DNA of 64,000 nucleotides, from assembly GCA_029783825.1 (NCBI GenBank), contig JAREIK010002415.1, positions 1,455,006 through 1,519,005 of the forward strand. The letters run 5' to 3'. Shown piece by piece: positions 10,715 through 23,578 of the stretch; position 1 is the first letter of the stretch, and every line of letters starts with the position of its first letter. Made by a program: the position numbers and the translations under genes. The DNA is from Sapria himalayana. Lineage: Eukaryota > Streptophyta > Magnoliopsida > Malpighiales > Rafflesiaceae. A model generated the notes under the pieces. The model saw only the letters and a program-made list of their open reading frames with translations. It made no database searches and was not told the DNA's origin.

Positions 10715-12130
10715 ATGTCTATGTCAATAATCAGAGGCTCATTAAAATTATCATACATAGTATCATAATACTTAAATATATTATATAATTGTTTATTTAA
10801 ATACTATTTAATATTTTTGCTTGGTTCATGTAGGTGTATATGTATTTTAATTTGTTTTCTACTTCTTCCATGTTAACCCTAAGATTCATATAGATAGTCA
10901 AGAAATTAAGAGATGGAATAAATGCTCAATATTTTTAAATATTTAGTTTTTATCTCAATATCCATGAAACTAAAATATGAGTATCATTTATACTTCCTAA
11001 ATATACTACTAATATTACATGTTTACCTAAGTGTAATTCATGTAGAATACACATAGAAAAACTAATGTTTATAGTTTCATAAAAAAATTTTAAATTTTTC
11101 CAAAATAAAAATCTAGTTTTGTAGTCTGAATCATCAATAATTAGTTTACCACTTTCACTAGTGATATAATTAGATATCACGTGTTTGGTAGCCAACGCGT
11201 GAATGTAATATGATATAGGTATATTTATTATGGTGTTTGATATTCATTTGAAAGTTTTATCTAGACTCATTGACAAACATAGAGTGAAATTCTTGTTGTT
11301 TGTTAGGTATCTTAAAATATTTTAATAATTTTTTTATATTTTCTAATGTGGGGAAAATTATTGTTATTCACACTTGCACTATTAGGTTAATTATGTGACA
11401 CATTTACCTAATAAAAAATATCGGCTTAAGGTTCTTGCAAATATATTAATCATGATAGTTGATACTATTATTTGAAGCATTATCAAATGTAAAACTAAAT
11501 ATTTTATTATAAATATTAGATGCCTTACAAATTTTCATGAGACACTCATCTCATATATATCAGGATCATCATGAGAATGAAATATCTCAAAAAAATCATA
11601 AAATTTTTATAATTAATTTTCACTTAGAATCAAAATAGTGGCTAGTGAAGTATATAAATGAAGTGTCATTGTGACTAGACCAAGTGTTAGATATCACAGA
11701 GACCCCTTAATTATATTTTCTAAGTTCATTAATTACTAATTGTTTTTCTAATTTTAATTATATTATTATGTCATTAATATTGGTTGTTGTAGGAATTATA
11801 GTATAACTATTTTGTGAGTATGTTTGCATAATATAAATTAGTCTAGGATCCTTTGAAAAGATTGTCAGAATGCTAGTAATCAATTTTATCATATATTCTA
11901 TCCTAAACTCATTATAGTAAATGAATGGGGTCAATTATTTTGAAGTGATCAAACTTCAAAGGCCTCACTGAAAAGCTAGTTTGCTTGAGATCTAATACAT
12001 TATATTTTTTGGTATAATGATTGACATGTCTGTTAAGGTGATCAATACAACTAGTACTCATATATGTAAATATTTTTTTATAATATATATTCTATGTTTG
12101 ATCTTATTCAACATCTTTAGAATTTTTATT
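10715..12130 (-). pseudogene. hAT transposase pseudogene, C-terminal part lost (hAT-2)
   Basis: On the minus strand the decayed BED-finger block lies around 12120-11990 (the H-Q-K-x-Y-N-V-L-D-L tail is recognisable). A better block at 11195-10950 has H-V-I-S-N-Y-I-T-S-E-S-G-K-L-I-I-D-D, the same segment as H-M-I-S-D-Y-V-N-S-K-S-D-E-L-I-I-D-D in the copy at 48356-48592. Homology ends near 10715 before the dimerisation domain. Stops occur throughout. Confidence 0.7.
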
Positions 12131-13071
12131 TTTTATTTTTTTTAAATACATCTATACTACTAAAGTTTACATATTATAATGTTTTTTAGATCATTAGGTG
12201 CATGAGTCAAGACAATGAGATAGAACTTAGTTTTGGCCTCTGACTTTTGGTTGAATTTTCATTATTATCTATGTCTAAGTCTAATTTATTTTCATAATAT
12301 TCATTAATTATCATTTTTTTGTCTAGGAGACTAGACTAGAAGTAGGAGAATGAAAGTAACATTTTTCTAATTTTTTATTTGTTATTGTTAATTTATTTAT
12401 TTATCTAAAAATTATTAAATAAGATAAAATATTTTTAAAGTAATGTGTATATTAACTCTATATGACAATAGATATTTTTTACCTCCATTTCATATTCTTG
12501 CACTTTGGTGTCATAACTCATCACCAAAATAACTCTACATTCTACCAAATTTAAAATTTAAAATGTAAATAAAAAATTTGAACACAAACATGGCACCATG
12601 TCAATATGATTGTTAAGAGAATTTAGGAGAGGATAAAAGATTACAAATAAATTATAAAAGATAAAAAATATCAATATGTTATTTATCAAAAAAATTATTT
12701 AAAAATTATATATATATATTTTTTTAAAAATTTTTCAATGTTGAAGTTTGACATCCATCGAACTTGTGTCATACAACTAATGTTGACGGCAAAAAAATAT
12801 ATAGAAATAGTAATGTCCTATCAATGTCGATAGAATAGTGACTAGCACTGTCATGTCCTATTAATGAACATGAAAAAATAACTATTTTAAAATAGATATT
12901 TTTTTTAAATGTGATTCATATTGTGGACTGTATTCTACCACATTTTGTGTCGGCATGTTAGACAACTTTAGTCTATGCATTATTATGGACCATATTGTGG
13001 CAAGTTTGGCATGGCTGAATTGTCTCATGCCATGGACTATGCTTGACTGCCAAACCTGCTTGACACCTCTA
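10715..13071 (-). mobile_element. hAT-2, truncated minus-strand hAT transposon
   Basis: The right end, read on the minus strand, is TAGAGGTGTCAAGCAGG (13071 downwards), the 5' terminus of the family, followed by CpG-decayed subterminal words. Transposase homology on the minus strand runs from about 12130 down to 10715 and then stops. The 3' terminus and the dimerisation region are missing, so no target duplication can be paired (right flank TTTTGACT at 13072-13079). Confidence 0.7.
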
Positions 13072-13139
13072 TTTTGACTCGGTTTGAACTTCCTATTTTT
13101 TTCGGATATGTGAAGTTTTATCCCTCTTTTGTTCTATCA

Positions 13140-13460
13140 AGAGAATTATGGTTTTAAGTTCATCATATTAACAAAGGTGTAAACGAATAATCTTTGAACA
13201 TAAATATGGTTTCAGCCCTTGCTCGAAATATTGGGCTCGGTTACCCTTAGTATCAACCATATAAGGAGTGAAATGAATCAGCTCAAAAGGCATGGCCTTA
13301 TACCTAGTCACACTCATATGATCTTGTACTACCTTTATAAACTTTTGACACCATTTGCACTTATAGTAGTCTCATCAAAGTAGTTGTCATTATAGTAGTC
13401 ATTAAATTCGGCTCATATCAGATGGGTTATATCTCAGAGCCTAGTGATACTTTCCTATCA
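13140..13460 (-). pseudogene. Ty3/gypsy gag fragment
   Basis: Read on the minus strand this gives the retrotransposon-gag signature: M-S-V-T-R-Y, then F-E-L-I-H-F-T-P-Y, then R-A-Q-Y-F-E-Q-G-L-K-P. This matches the helical capsid segment of plant gypsy Gag (pattern M-x-V-x-x-Y-x-x-x-F-x-x-L then F-x-x-G-L-x-P). No protease or reverse transcriptase accompanies it, so it is an orphan piece. hAT-2 ends 60 bp to its left, and hAT-3 starts about 640 bp to its right. Confidence 0.6.
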
Positions 13461-13835
13461 AATATTTATCTCCCTAATGAAAAAAAAAAGTTATCATGGG
13501 AATCTTGAGTTTAATTGGGCAACCTAAATTTTCTATCTTTTGCTTTACTAAATACAACCAAGACTCCACTATGTAAGGATCAACCTCACCACTAAAAGAA
13601 GGAACTTTCTACTTAGAAAATTTATTTAAATGTTATGCCCTTTGACCCATTTTTTTTTCTCTAGTGCCAATTAAAGATCAACAAATGCTATTTCCCTGGG
13701 AATCACATCATTTTTCATACAACCTAGCCAAATATATTTGTTACTCCCTAAAAGGCATGAAACATAACTTCCCATTCCGTCATGCTTGAGCCCTCAAACT
13801 AATATTAGGGCACATGAGACCCCTATGTCTCTTAT

Positions 13836-13899
<64 letters not shown>

Positions 13900-14092
13900 C
13901 TTAAAGTATTTATTTTTTAATTTCATCTCATTTTCACAAAAATGTATGATTTATGCATTTCAAGGAATCACTATGCCACAATGAGACATATAGAGAAAAT
14001 AAAACTAGCATGTTGGCTTTAGGCCTATCTATCATGCTCAATTGGGAAAACACACATCATCCCATGAAACAATGACCCAAGAGAGATGTTGA
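13461..14092. other. Unassigned interval with (GT)n microsatellite
   Basis: Contains an uninterrupted GT dinucleotide run at about 13836-13897. It may be further gypsy DNA belonging with the gag scrap, but no motif is readable. Confidence 0.5.
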
Positions 14093-14100
14093 CTTTCAAT
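14093..14100 (-). repeat. hAT-3 target-site duplication, left
   Basis: CTTTCAAT, identical to 17926-17933. Confidence 0.9.
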
Positions 14101-14727
14101 TAGAGATATCAAATGGGTAGGGCTGGGATGACACTACTGAGTTTTTGGTGGCCCAACTGGGTCACCATGTCATGTCGTCCCTAGCCCAGCATGGTTTCAT
14201 CATACTAGGCCCGATATAGCCCATCGATCTGGCAAGTGATGAAACCATGCTGGGTCCAGCACGTACGGGCCGATGTTTAATTTTTTAATTTGGAATATGT
14301 AAAAAATTATAAAATTTAAATTTTAAAGATTTATTTATAATTATTTAATTGTATACTTTAAAAGTTTTTGTTTTTAGTTAATGTTAATAGATATTGTTAA
14401 TTGTTAACTATAAATATATAATTAATTTTAAAATTTTTATTTTATCAAATTTAATAAAACATTAAGTTTATTTATTATAATAAATAACTAAAATTTTAAA
14501 ACTAAATGTGTATCAGTATAAGTGTATGAATTAATAAAACATTAAAACATAAATATAAATAAAAACTAATGAAAAATAAAAATTTACAAAGAATTAATAT
14601 TCAAGTTTCAAGCATCAAACCACGAACTCAAAGTAATATCAAAAATAAAAAATAACAAACACAAATACATTGTAAATGTGTACATCAAAATCCAATATCA
14701 GATATCAGTGTCTCAAATCTCAATCCG

Positions 14728-16720
14728 TTAATCATCAACGTCATCAATCATCAAATCATCCTCAATATCAATATTACATAGATAATCATCAGTAATCAAC
14801 TCATCCGCTTTTGCTGCAGCCCCGGCATGATCTTGGATGCTCCAGCTCGAATGCTTCCGATCATTCATGCATGCTAAAGCCTCAACAATATCTGGCTATA
14901 ATCTTGATCTCTTTTCCAAAATAATATTTACTGCAATAGAAAAAAAAAACTACGATGCTACACTCGACACTAGAGGAGTCAATATATCTCATATCATCTT
15001 AGATATCTTGGGAAAGGTGGACTCGTATGATTTTCACCATTATTATATATCAAAATTCTTAGTATCAGAATGTGATAGGATTGAGTAGTAATCGGTACTT
15101 AAATACCGAGATAGTTCGATCCTATTTGATGGTCCACCCCAGCATATCTCCCTCCTAACTAAATGAAAAAGTCATCATCTCCAAATATGGTATCCATATC
15201 CATACTTAGAGTCTCACTGGTATTACTAGCAAACCGTGTATTATAGTATGTTAAGAGCTCAGTTAACTTCTCGTGAACAAATCCTTCAGGTGAGGCTTCC
15301 GGGTTCATGCACGAGAAAATATATGTCAAAATATTCTCTACACATTCTACCTTAACCCTAGGGTCCATGTAGGCAGTCAGACGATAAAGAGATGGAATGG
15401 TGGACTAGTACTTTAAGTAATTATTTTCCATCTCTACAGCCATATCATTAAATGTCAGGTCATCTTGATACTTCGCAAACATACTACTAATGTTGCATGT
15501 GCACCTAAGTGCAATGCAAGTCATGAAAGTATAAACTGACAAAAATATATTCTTCGTGTCATAAAAAATCTTCAAGAATTTCATAAATAAAATTTCTCTA
15601 GCTTAGTCAGTGTCGTCAATAATAAGTTTGTCGCTCTTACTATTGACATAGTCAAATATCACATATATACAACACATGACTCTAATATCAGGTATGTAAT
15701 TCCAACGTGTCTCACATCCAATTGGAATTTTTTATTCTTATGATTTGTAAACAAATAGAGATTATAGAACTCCTATTATCTGCGAGGCATGTGAATATAT
15801 TTTAGTGAGTTACATATATTTTCTAAAGTGTGGGCATACACCTTAATCCCTGCATGTACTATCAGGTTAATAATGTGACATATGCATTTAACATGGAAAA
15901 TATTTCCTAATGGTTTATCTCTAATATTCCTAAAAACGTGTTAATCATTACTCCATTATTAGATGCATTATCAAATGTGATTCTAAATATTTTATTTTGA
16001 ATTTTATTTTCTCTAAAGATTTTCATAATACTCTGAAAAATGGTTGGGTCATCACGAGGATAAAAAATTTCAGAGAATCCTAATATTTTTTTATTTAGTG
16101 TCTATATAGAATCTATATAGTGGGCGGTGAGGCATGCATAAGATCCATTATAATGACTATTCTATATATTAGACGTCACAGACATCACTCCACTATATTC
16201 TCTAAATTCATACATTATTATTTGTTTTTTTAACTTAAAAATTTTAGAATGTTTTTCCTAGATGTGAACCTGGGAATTATATGACATGTAGGCTGAAAAT
16301 ATGCTTGCATAATACTGACTACCCTTGGATCCTCCAAATATTTAATCAGAAGACCCATCGTGGTGATTAGTTTGGACAAGTCTTCCCTCTCTAACTCATT
16401 GCTATATATGAAGGAGGTAAACTTTGAGACTGAACTGGATCTAGCCTCAAAAAACTCACCATTGAGTTGTGTTTGCCTAGGATCTAATACACCATGTTTT
16501 TTGGTGCATTAGATGTTAATATTTTTTAAGGTACTCAGTCACACATGAACTCTTACATGTTAATATATTTTTACAAATATTACACTGTGCCGATTCTTCT
16601 TAGCACCCCTAACAATTTTTATTTTATTTTATTAAGTGAGTCTAAACTGCTGAAATTATTCAAGTTTTTTGTTTTTAAATTATTTAGGTCAATGCAACCG
16701 GAGAAACCAAGGTTTCGGCT
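14728..16720 (-). pseudogene. hAT transposase pseudogene (hAT-3)
   Basis: The minus strand carries a degenerate BED-finger block (about 16620-16480), the mid-domain ending near 15480, and a clear block at 15368-15159 starting M-D-P-R-V-K-V-E-C-V-E-N and ending F-G-D-D-D-F-F-I. An acidic C-terminus ends at the stop at 14728 (M-I-D-D-V-D-D). The acidic tail also occurs in the 47300-49366 copy (M-L-I-D-D). Stops and frameshifts break the frame in several places. Confidence 0.8.
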
Positions 16721-16834
16721 ACCTCAGACATTTCCATAAGATTTTTGTTATCTAAGCTATAATTAATTTTATTTTCATTATTAAAATTACTATTTATCAT
16801 TTTTTTAGATTTTACTTAATAGTTAAGATTAGAA

Positions 16835-17120
16835 GAGAGAAAGAGAGAGATAGAGAGGGATAGAGAGAGAGAGAGAGAGATTAGACTAGAGAGAAGAAGT
16901 AGAAGATTTTACATTTTAGATTTAAATTTTAAAACATTAAAACATAAAAACTAATAAATAAATAAATACTCTTAAACCATAATGTGTAAACTTTAGCTTT
17001 TTATATGCCCGTACCGCACACATATCACAATCCACACCACAGCCGAGTCCTAAAAGGTGAAATGCCGAATGTCCAAAACTGATATTCAAAAACTCAAGAT
17101 AGATAAAATTAGAAAGAGAA

Positions 17121-17218
<98 letters not shown>

Positions 17219-17221
17219 GAG

Positions 17222-17253
<32 letters not shown>
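16835..17253. repeat. GA-rich microsatellites and (TA)n
   Basis: GAGAGA runs occur at about 16835-16882 and 17120-17225, the latter running into TATATA to 17253. They lie in the transposase leader side of hAT-3, on the strand opposite to transcription as CT runs. Confidence 0.95.
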
Positions 17254-17256
<3 letters not shown>

Positions 17257-17314
17257 TTAAAAATATAAATCTTAGAATGAGGTGAAAGAATTTATAGATA
17301 AAAAAAAAGACAAT

Positions 17315-17440
17315 TTAAAAAATTTTTGATTTTTCTTGATTTTTTTTTTGATTTTTCTTGATTTTTTTTGATTTTTTTTTATTTTTTTTGATTTTTTTTG
17401 ATTTTTTTTGATTTTTTTTGATTTTTTGGTTTTTTTTTTA
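17315..17440. repeat. T-rich tandem repeat, unit GATTTTTTTT
   Basis: About ten units of 9-13 bases, alternating GATTTTTCTT and GATTTTTTTT, within hAT-3. Confidence 0.9.
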
Positions 17441-17925
17441 ATTTTTTATAATTAAAAAATCAGTAGAATCATAAGGGCCATTGGATTCTGCCCAATAGTC
17501 ATTGGAGGCGAAATCCAACAGCTTCGATTTGAATTTTATTTTTTATTTTTTATTTTTTGTTTTTATTTTTTTTTCGTTGGGTCGGTTCTACCGTCGAACC
17601 GACCCAAATGGTTCATTCCAAAAGCTTTGGCTTCTAGATTATGAGCTTGGACTTGGGTCTAGGGGGTGTGAAAAAAGACCATAGGTCGGATTATGGGTTC
17701 GATGAGAATATCAAATCCATCAAGCATCGAGTTCGGGTCAAAGGCATGGAGCTTCGTCGGGGCATATCTCGCTCTTGACGAGATACATTGCCCACTGGCC
17801 ATTGTGTTGGGCCATGCCTAGCCCAACAACACATAGCTTGTGTCGTGCTGTGCTGGGCCAGCCACAACTGAGTCAGGCAGTGCCGTGGGTCGTGCCTGGG
17901 CTGCCCGGCCCGTTTGACACCTCTA

Positions 17926-17933
17926 CTTTCAAT
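17926..17933 (-). repeat. hAT-3 target-site duplication, right
   Basis: CTTTCAAT, identical to 14093-14100. Confidence 0.9.
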
Positions 17934-18639
17934 CTGACGACTTCCACTTAGTGTAATTAGTGCAACATTAGATCTCTTTTGTTTCAAAATTTATTTATAA
18001 CTCCTACAAAAATAATCACCCAAACATCAAAATTTCAAATGAAAAAAGACTTCTCATTTTTTAATTAAAATTTTTTTTCTTTCTTCAACATAAATTTTTG
18101 GTTATCTTGTAGTTGAGTCCATCTTGGAAGCAAAAACTTAACCCTTTCTCAAAATTATTACAAAGATAAAAAAATATGTTTTTGCATGAAGTTGATAAAT
18201 AATGCCTTGTAAAAATGAGTTAAGATTGAAATCATTTTAGCTTCTAAAAATAATTTTTTAAGATAATTGATCATAAGCAATTCTTTTGCTATCATGTATG
18301 TTTTATATTGATTTATATCTTCATTGTTGAGATTTTGTTTTGTTCTTTAATTTATTTTGTTTTTTTCCTATTTTGGTTAGTTTTACGCATTTGATATGTT
18401 GGCTTCCTTTTAAGTATATACTGTTGAAATGCAAGCCAAAACACAAAATGAAATATGAAAACTCAATAAAATAAAAGCATACTTGTCTGCCCTTATATAA
18501 TTAGTCAATGGCTTAGAACCGCCTACATGCTGAGTATTCCCATTATAATAAAAAACATACGTGGATAAATAACAAACTGAAATATTATTTTCAAGCTGAT
18601 GCATAAATATACAAAATATCAAGCTTGGAGGCATTAAAT
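17934..18639. other. Unassigned interval, possible copia 3' region
   Basis: No motif is readable. It directly follows (in minus-strand sense) the end of a copia RNase H fragment, so it may contain that element's 3' untranslated region and LTR. No second LTR copy was recognised. Confidence 0.35.
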
Positions 18640-18855
18640 GTAAGCTAAAGTCACTTTAAGGTTTTCCTAAAAATATCAGTTGGCTAGTTTGTTGTTTGAA
18701 TATTTACTATAATAATAATTATATCATAAATCACCTCTTTTATGAAATAATCTATCTCTATGTATTTTGTTCACTTATGAAGTATCAGATTGGAGATTAT
18801 ATGTTTCATTGCTAGACTATCATAATAAAAAGTAGTGAGAAAAAAAAGTGGATAC
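18640..18855 (-). pseudogene. Copia RNase H C-terminal fragment
   Basis: The minus strand reads S-L-A-M-K-H-I, then R/K-T-K-Y-I-E-I-D-Y-F-I, then T-D-I-F-R-K-T. This is the closing signature of copia pol, in which H-x-R-T-K-H-I-E-(I/V)-D precedes a D-x-(F/L)-T-K motif. Two in-frame stops are present. It marks the 3' end of the element's coding region. Confidence 0.75.
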
Positions 18856-21109
18856 CAAATTTTTACAAGTAGGTATCAGATTGTAAGTATCTTGCACAGC
18901 CCATCATCATATCTCGGAAATATGTCTTTGTACTAAATCTCAAAATAATTTATTATCTCTTACTTTTCTATAAGACAAAGTGTCTCAAAGAAAAATATAG
19001 AAATCTATCATATATCTTCTCTTAATGCACATTAATGCTCAATTTAAATTTGAATACCAAATTAATTATAAGTATTCATGATCATTAAAGATGATTAAAT
19101 ATCCTATAGACTTCTTCACATACATCAACATATGAAGATCTATTTATGATGAACCTTTTGCGAAGAATATAGATAATGATTAACTATAATAACTACATAG
19201 ATGTGGCAAAGGATGTTAGGATGACACGACTATTTTTTTGCATCCCAGTATGACCATTGTGCCATGGCGGGAACAACATGATTTTTAACAGGAGTTGTAA
19301 CAAAGGTGGCCTGACAAGGTCAAGAATATCAAATTTCATGGATATATCGGTAACTCAATTTATGGGTATATCTAGACATATCAGGATATATCCATATATA
19401 TTTTGACATAAAATATTAGTTGGTAATAATATAATAAAAAAAATAAAGTAGAATAAATATTTTGAAGTTATAATAAAAAATTAATATATGTATTGTAAAA
19501 TTTGTGATATATAATTAAATTATATCATATTTTTGAATATGATATAAATATGTAAATATTTTGAAGTTATATCATATTTCCTAAGAATAGGAAATATTAA
19601 TTATATAATATTATTTACTTATTTTAAATCTATTAAATTTTTATTTAAATATAAATATGTAAATTCTTTATATATAGTGAATATAAAGCTAATAATATAT
19701 AATTACATTTTAATAAATAATAATAATAAAATTAATGTTATTTACTTATTGTATGTATGAATATTATAAAAAAATTATTTTAAATATATACTTTTATACT
19801 ATTCAAATTTACTAAAAATAAAATTTTAATTACGTTTCAATATATAAGTAATATTTAATTTTATTTTATATATTTATTTGAGATGTAGTAAATTTTTAAT
19901 TTAAATATATAATTATATGTTATTTTAATATATTCAAATCCATTGAATATAAAAAAAATTATTTTAATTATATTATAATATATAATTAATATTAAATTAA
20001 TTTGATTTAATATTAATTATAATAAGGTCAAATATCTAAATATATCTAGATATGTCATAATTATATTTGGATATATCTAATTATATTTTGCTATATCACA
20101 TAAATATTTAAATATTTTATTTCTTAAAAGTATTTTTTATGGATACTCAGATATATTTTATATTCATAATATATATATGATATATCATGGATTTTTTGTG
20201 ATAATTATAGATCTATTGATCAATGAATATTTCTATGCCTTGTGTTGTATCAATAACCATAGATATAGGATGTATCCTGAAATATTGATGATATATTTAA
20301 ATATTTTCATCATTGTTCTTTGATCAAGTTTAATATGAGTTAAAATTTGGCTCATCTCGGGCCAAGAATGAATAATGCCTAACCTGGCCATAAAGGGCAT
20401 AGGCTATTCTACTTTAGCTTATGGGTTAGGGAAACAATGCAAAATTTTTAAATGGACATGTATGTGGCACACATCGCTATTCTAAAAAATGAACAGAAAA
20501 TGTAAGTGGAATTTACCTACCCTTATATATTTTTTTAATATATATAAGAGTAGCACATTAACTCCATCTATGAGTTGGGTCAGATTATGTTCTAGCTTGA
20601 GTCCACAAACTGAATGATGAATTTGGTCATTTAGCTAGGTTGAGTTCATACCTTGTGTGTAGACATGTGGGTAATGCCATGCTTCAGCACAAGTTGTGCC
20701 ATGGGTTAGGTTGTGTCATGGCTAACATGTCTTTTGAAGGTCGTGTCATGGGTCAGACATGAGTTGCATCTTTAATTTGTCATCTATGAATTATATAAAT
20801 TATATTTAGGCTGATAATAGTCATATAATTAATTTACTATTCTTTTATAAATAGTAAATTCAATTAAGAGAGTTATATCAAATGCTTTTAAAATTTAAAT
20901 TATTTCTAATGTATTAGATCTCATAAGAATTCTAAAGTTAAATATATTTGGTTTTGATCATTATTGAGATGATTGATCAGTTTGGAAGTTTTTTGTATGC
21001 ATCTATCTTGGGGTTTGGTAAGGAAGATTTTGGGGAGGGGGAAATATAACTTTTAAAAAACTAAAAGAGTTAATCAGATGAAAAATTAATACTCGAATCA
21101 ATAAGAATA
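18856..21109. other. AT-rich insert splitting the copia remnant
   Basis: Contains the dispersed repeat at 19325-19975 and words resembling decayed hAT ends near 19196 and 20660, for which no matching target duplication was found. No coding region is seen. Confidence 0.5.
19325..19975 (+). repeat. Dispersed repeat, copy 1
   Basis: Collinear with 57640-58500: both begin with GGATATATC-type palindromic words around TATCTAGA(C/T)ATAT and continue with shared stretches such as AATATATAATTATATGTTATTT near the far end. Non-coding and AT-rich. Class unknown. Confidence 0.65.
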
Positions 21110-21440
21110 TTTGTTAAATAAAAATCTAAAAAACTGACATGTAGAAGAGTATTAACCACATACTTCTATTACAAACTAATTCTCTGTGGAATATGTCACT
21201 CATATCCAAAGAAAATATCCGGGTCTTCCAAGATATTTTGTTTGAAACTAAAATTTTAAGTATTATTTGAGTCAAGTTATTCCTAATTCATATCTCCATT
21301 ATTAGAATATTATTTACATATACAATAAGAATAAACATTCTATCAACATAACTCCTCATGAAAAAATAAAAAAAAAATCAACACATATCTGTAAATTGAA
21401 TGATGTGATTGGTTGTGAAACATTCCTAAATCATGTGTTT
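21110..21440 (-). pseudogene. Copia reverse transcriptase fragment
   Basis: The minus strand gives I-L-I-V-Y-V-N-N-I-L-I, the copia catalytic box Y-V-D-D with both aspartates changed to asparagine, followed about 30 codons later by F-F-G-Y-E and by a P-Q-R-I-S-L segment matching the family's F-L-G-I-E and Q-x-K-Y blocks. It cannot be active. The upstream part of the domain is not readable. Confidence 0.7.
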
Positions 21441-22424
21441 GGTGACTCTTTTAGGTCATAATGCCTTCTACAATCTACTAACTATGTCTTATTATGCTGC
21501 TCAAAACTCAAATGTTTGCCATCATGCTCTTTAAGTTAACTAAATGTATAATTCACTTCTACCTTATGTATCCTTCATCTATGAGATGCCATCGAAGAAA
21601 TAAAAATTCATACATGGATCATCTTGATCACAAAATATTATCCTAATAATTCATATAAAACAAATTAGTGAACCATCTCATTTTTAGCTTCGTATAAAGG
21701 TGATCAAATTTTTATCTAGACTAATATTCATTGTGAATATATACAAACAGCCAATAACAAATTTTATTGTAGGTCATGATGCTACATAGTTCCCAAGTCC
21801 CAATGGAGTCGAACTTTTCTATCATGACACGATGTTATCATGGATGAGATAATATCTCAGAACAAGACTTAAGTATCTAGTGTCAGAAAGAGAAGTAATA
21901 AAAGAAGTAAAAAAAGAAAAAAAATATGTCTATGAAAAAACTTGTGAGATTGAATAATGAGAAAAACATTTCTATTTCCCCCAAAGGACAACCAAATGAT
22001 CAATATCAAAGGGGTTGACTAGATGATCATTTGACTCATTGCCTTTAATATGAGCATATTGTGTGTATTCAATTATCTTAGTATAAACTTAATCTTGAGT
22101 GGTTAAATCTTTTAATTTCGTACAAATCATAAGTTTTAATTTGAGTAGATTTATATACTACTATGTCATATGGACCTTAGACAGGTTTTCTCTCCTTGAA
22201 AATCTTGTTCTCTTTAGAATCAATTTTTTTTTGTATTTGTTGGTATATATGATCTATCCATAAGAAATATCATCATAATATAAACCAACAAGTTCAAATA
22301 TTATCAACAAGTGACTTTTTCTCTTAGTTGGATGTCCAAGTGGCTATTGAGGAAAAATGCAAATATTGAGTCCAACTGTATCTTCTAGATTTTTCAATTT
22401 TTTTTAGGTTTGTTAAAAATTAGT

Positions 22425-22616
22425 TTAACAAAAATTAACATCAATACTCACTAAAATTCTACTAAACTCTAGTAAAAAACATTTGTAACTTATTTGGGCA
22501 CTAAAGAATCCAAGAAAAACACATCTTAAAACAATAGATGCAATGTTGTTCCGTCCTAAGGAGAAATTGTGGATAAAATAAATTCTCCCAAATTTTTTAT
22601 GTGATAGGCTAAACAT
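22425..22616 (-). pseudogene. Copia integrase C-terminal fragment
   Basis: A 63-codon open stretch contains the block that follows the integrase core in copia elements: F-G-R/C-x-x-F-I-H, then S-L-G-R-N-N, then R-C-V-F-L-G-F, then Y-K-C-F and V-S-I-D-V-N-F. The family pattern is F-G-C-x-x-(Y/F)-V-H then K-C-x-F-(I/L)-G-Y then G-Y-(K/R)-(C/L) then S-x-D-V-x-F. It is short but clear. Confidence 0.8.
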
Positions 22617-23570
22617 TTGTTTTCAGGATACATGATCTAAAAGGGAATACATTGAAAAAAGATAGAAGAACATCTAATTGATGATATATTTTATGGTTAA
22701 TATCACATCTTTTTAAAATATTACAGAATACTCATATCAAATTGAAATGTTTAAGTTGTTTCAATTAAATTGATGTTTTTCCTTTCTACAACTTAATTTT
22801 GTGGGAGTCTACTAATACAAGAAGTTTGTTGTATAATCATATGATTTATATAATAAATTCTTAATTTGTGTGATGTATTTTAATGTATTTCCATTTTTTT
22901 ATTTTTTAAATATTTTGATTAAATTAATTTTTTATCATTTTATAAAATATCTATAAATTAAAAAAACTATGATTTAGCATTAAAATTACATACCATTATA
23001 AAACATGAATATTTATTACTAAAGGTAATCAAATACAAAAAGCTCTCATAAGCCTCAACTCTACAAGGTCTCATATGTCTAAGGGTATCATATAGAATGA
23101 GTCATTCACACTAGTCTGTCAGATATGATATGAATTGATGGTATACTTTTCAAACTAGCATGATTATACTTCATAATAAAAATCACCTTAAGACACAGAT
23201 AGAGTATTCTCAATTGGGTCTGCAATATGTGACAAAGTTGAGAATATATAAGAAAAGGGTCCAACACTTTCAAATGGTCATCAAGAGATTCTACTATATA
23301 AGAGAAGACATATAGTTCATCCTACTCAGTCCTAAAAAAAGTTCTCTTAGAGTCTTCTGATCTACAAACAATATTATAAGAAAAAAAAAACAAAATTGAG
23401 TTATTTAAAATGTCAACACCTAGAAAGAAGATTAACAAAACAATAAAGAACAAACAAAATTTTTAAAAAATCAAGGAACCAAGCTGAATACTATAATACT
23501 CAATTACTTTTAAAAGATGATTACTAACAACCAAAAATATGCCAAAAAAGTAGTAAAAAAAGAATGATCA

Positions 23571-23578
23571 CATGTAAT
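23571..23578 (+). repeat. Target-site duplication of 791-bp hAT derivative, left
   Basis: CATGTAAT, identical to 24370-24377. Confidence 0.9.

Larger units (their letters stand above)
14101..17925 (-). mobile_element. hAT-3, complete minus-strand hAT transposon
   Basis: The left end is TAGAGATATCAAATGGG and the right end GTTTGACACCTCTA, flanked by a perfect 8-bp duplication CTTTCAAT. The 3,825-bp length agrees with two other complete copies here (3,817 and 3,821 bp). The transposase remnant runs on the minus strand. The leader side (16835-17430) carries expanded GA, TA and GATTTTTTTT repeats. Confidence 0.9.

Noticed and set aside
19196..19330. Possible hAT left end (TAGATGTGGCAAAGG)
   Set aside because: No right end or target duplication was found.
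20660..20775. Possible short hAT derivative (TAGACATGTGGGTAATGCC ... GCATCTTTA)
   Set aside because: The ends fit poorly and the 8-base flanks do not match.
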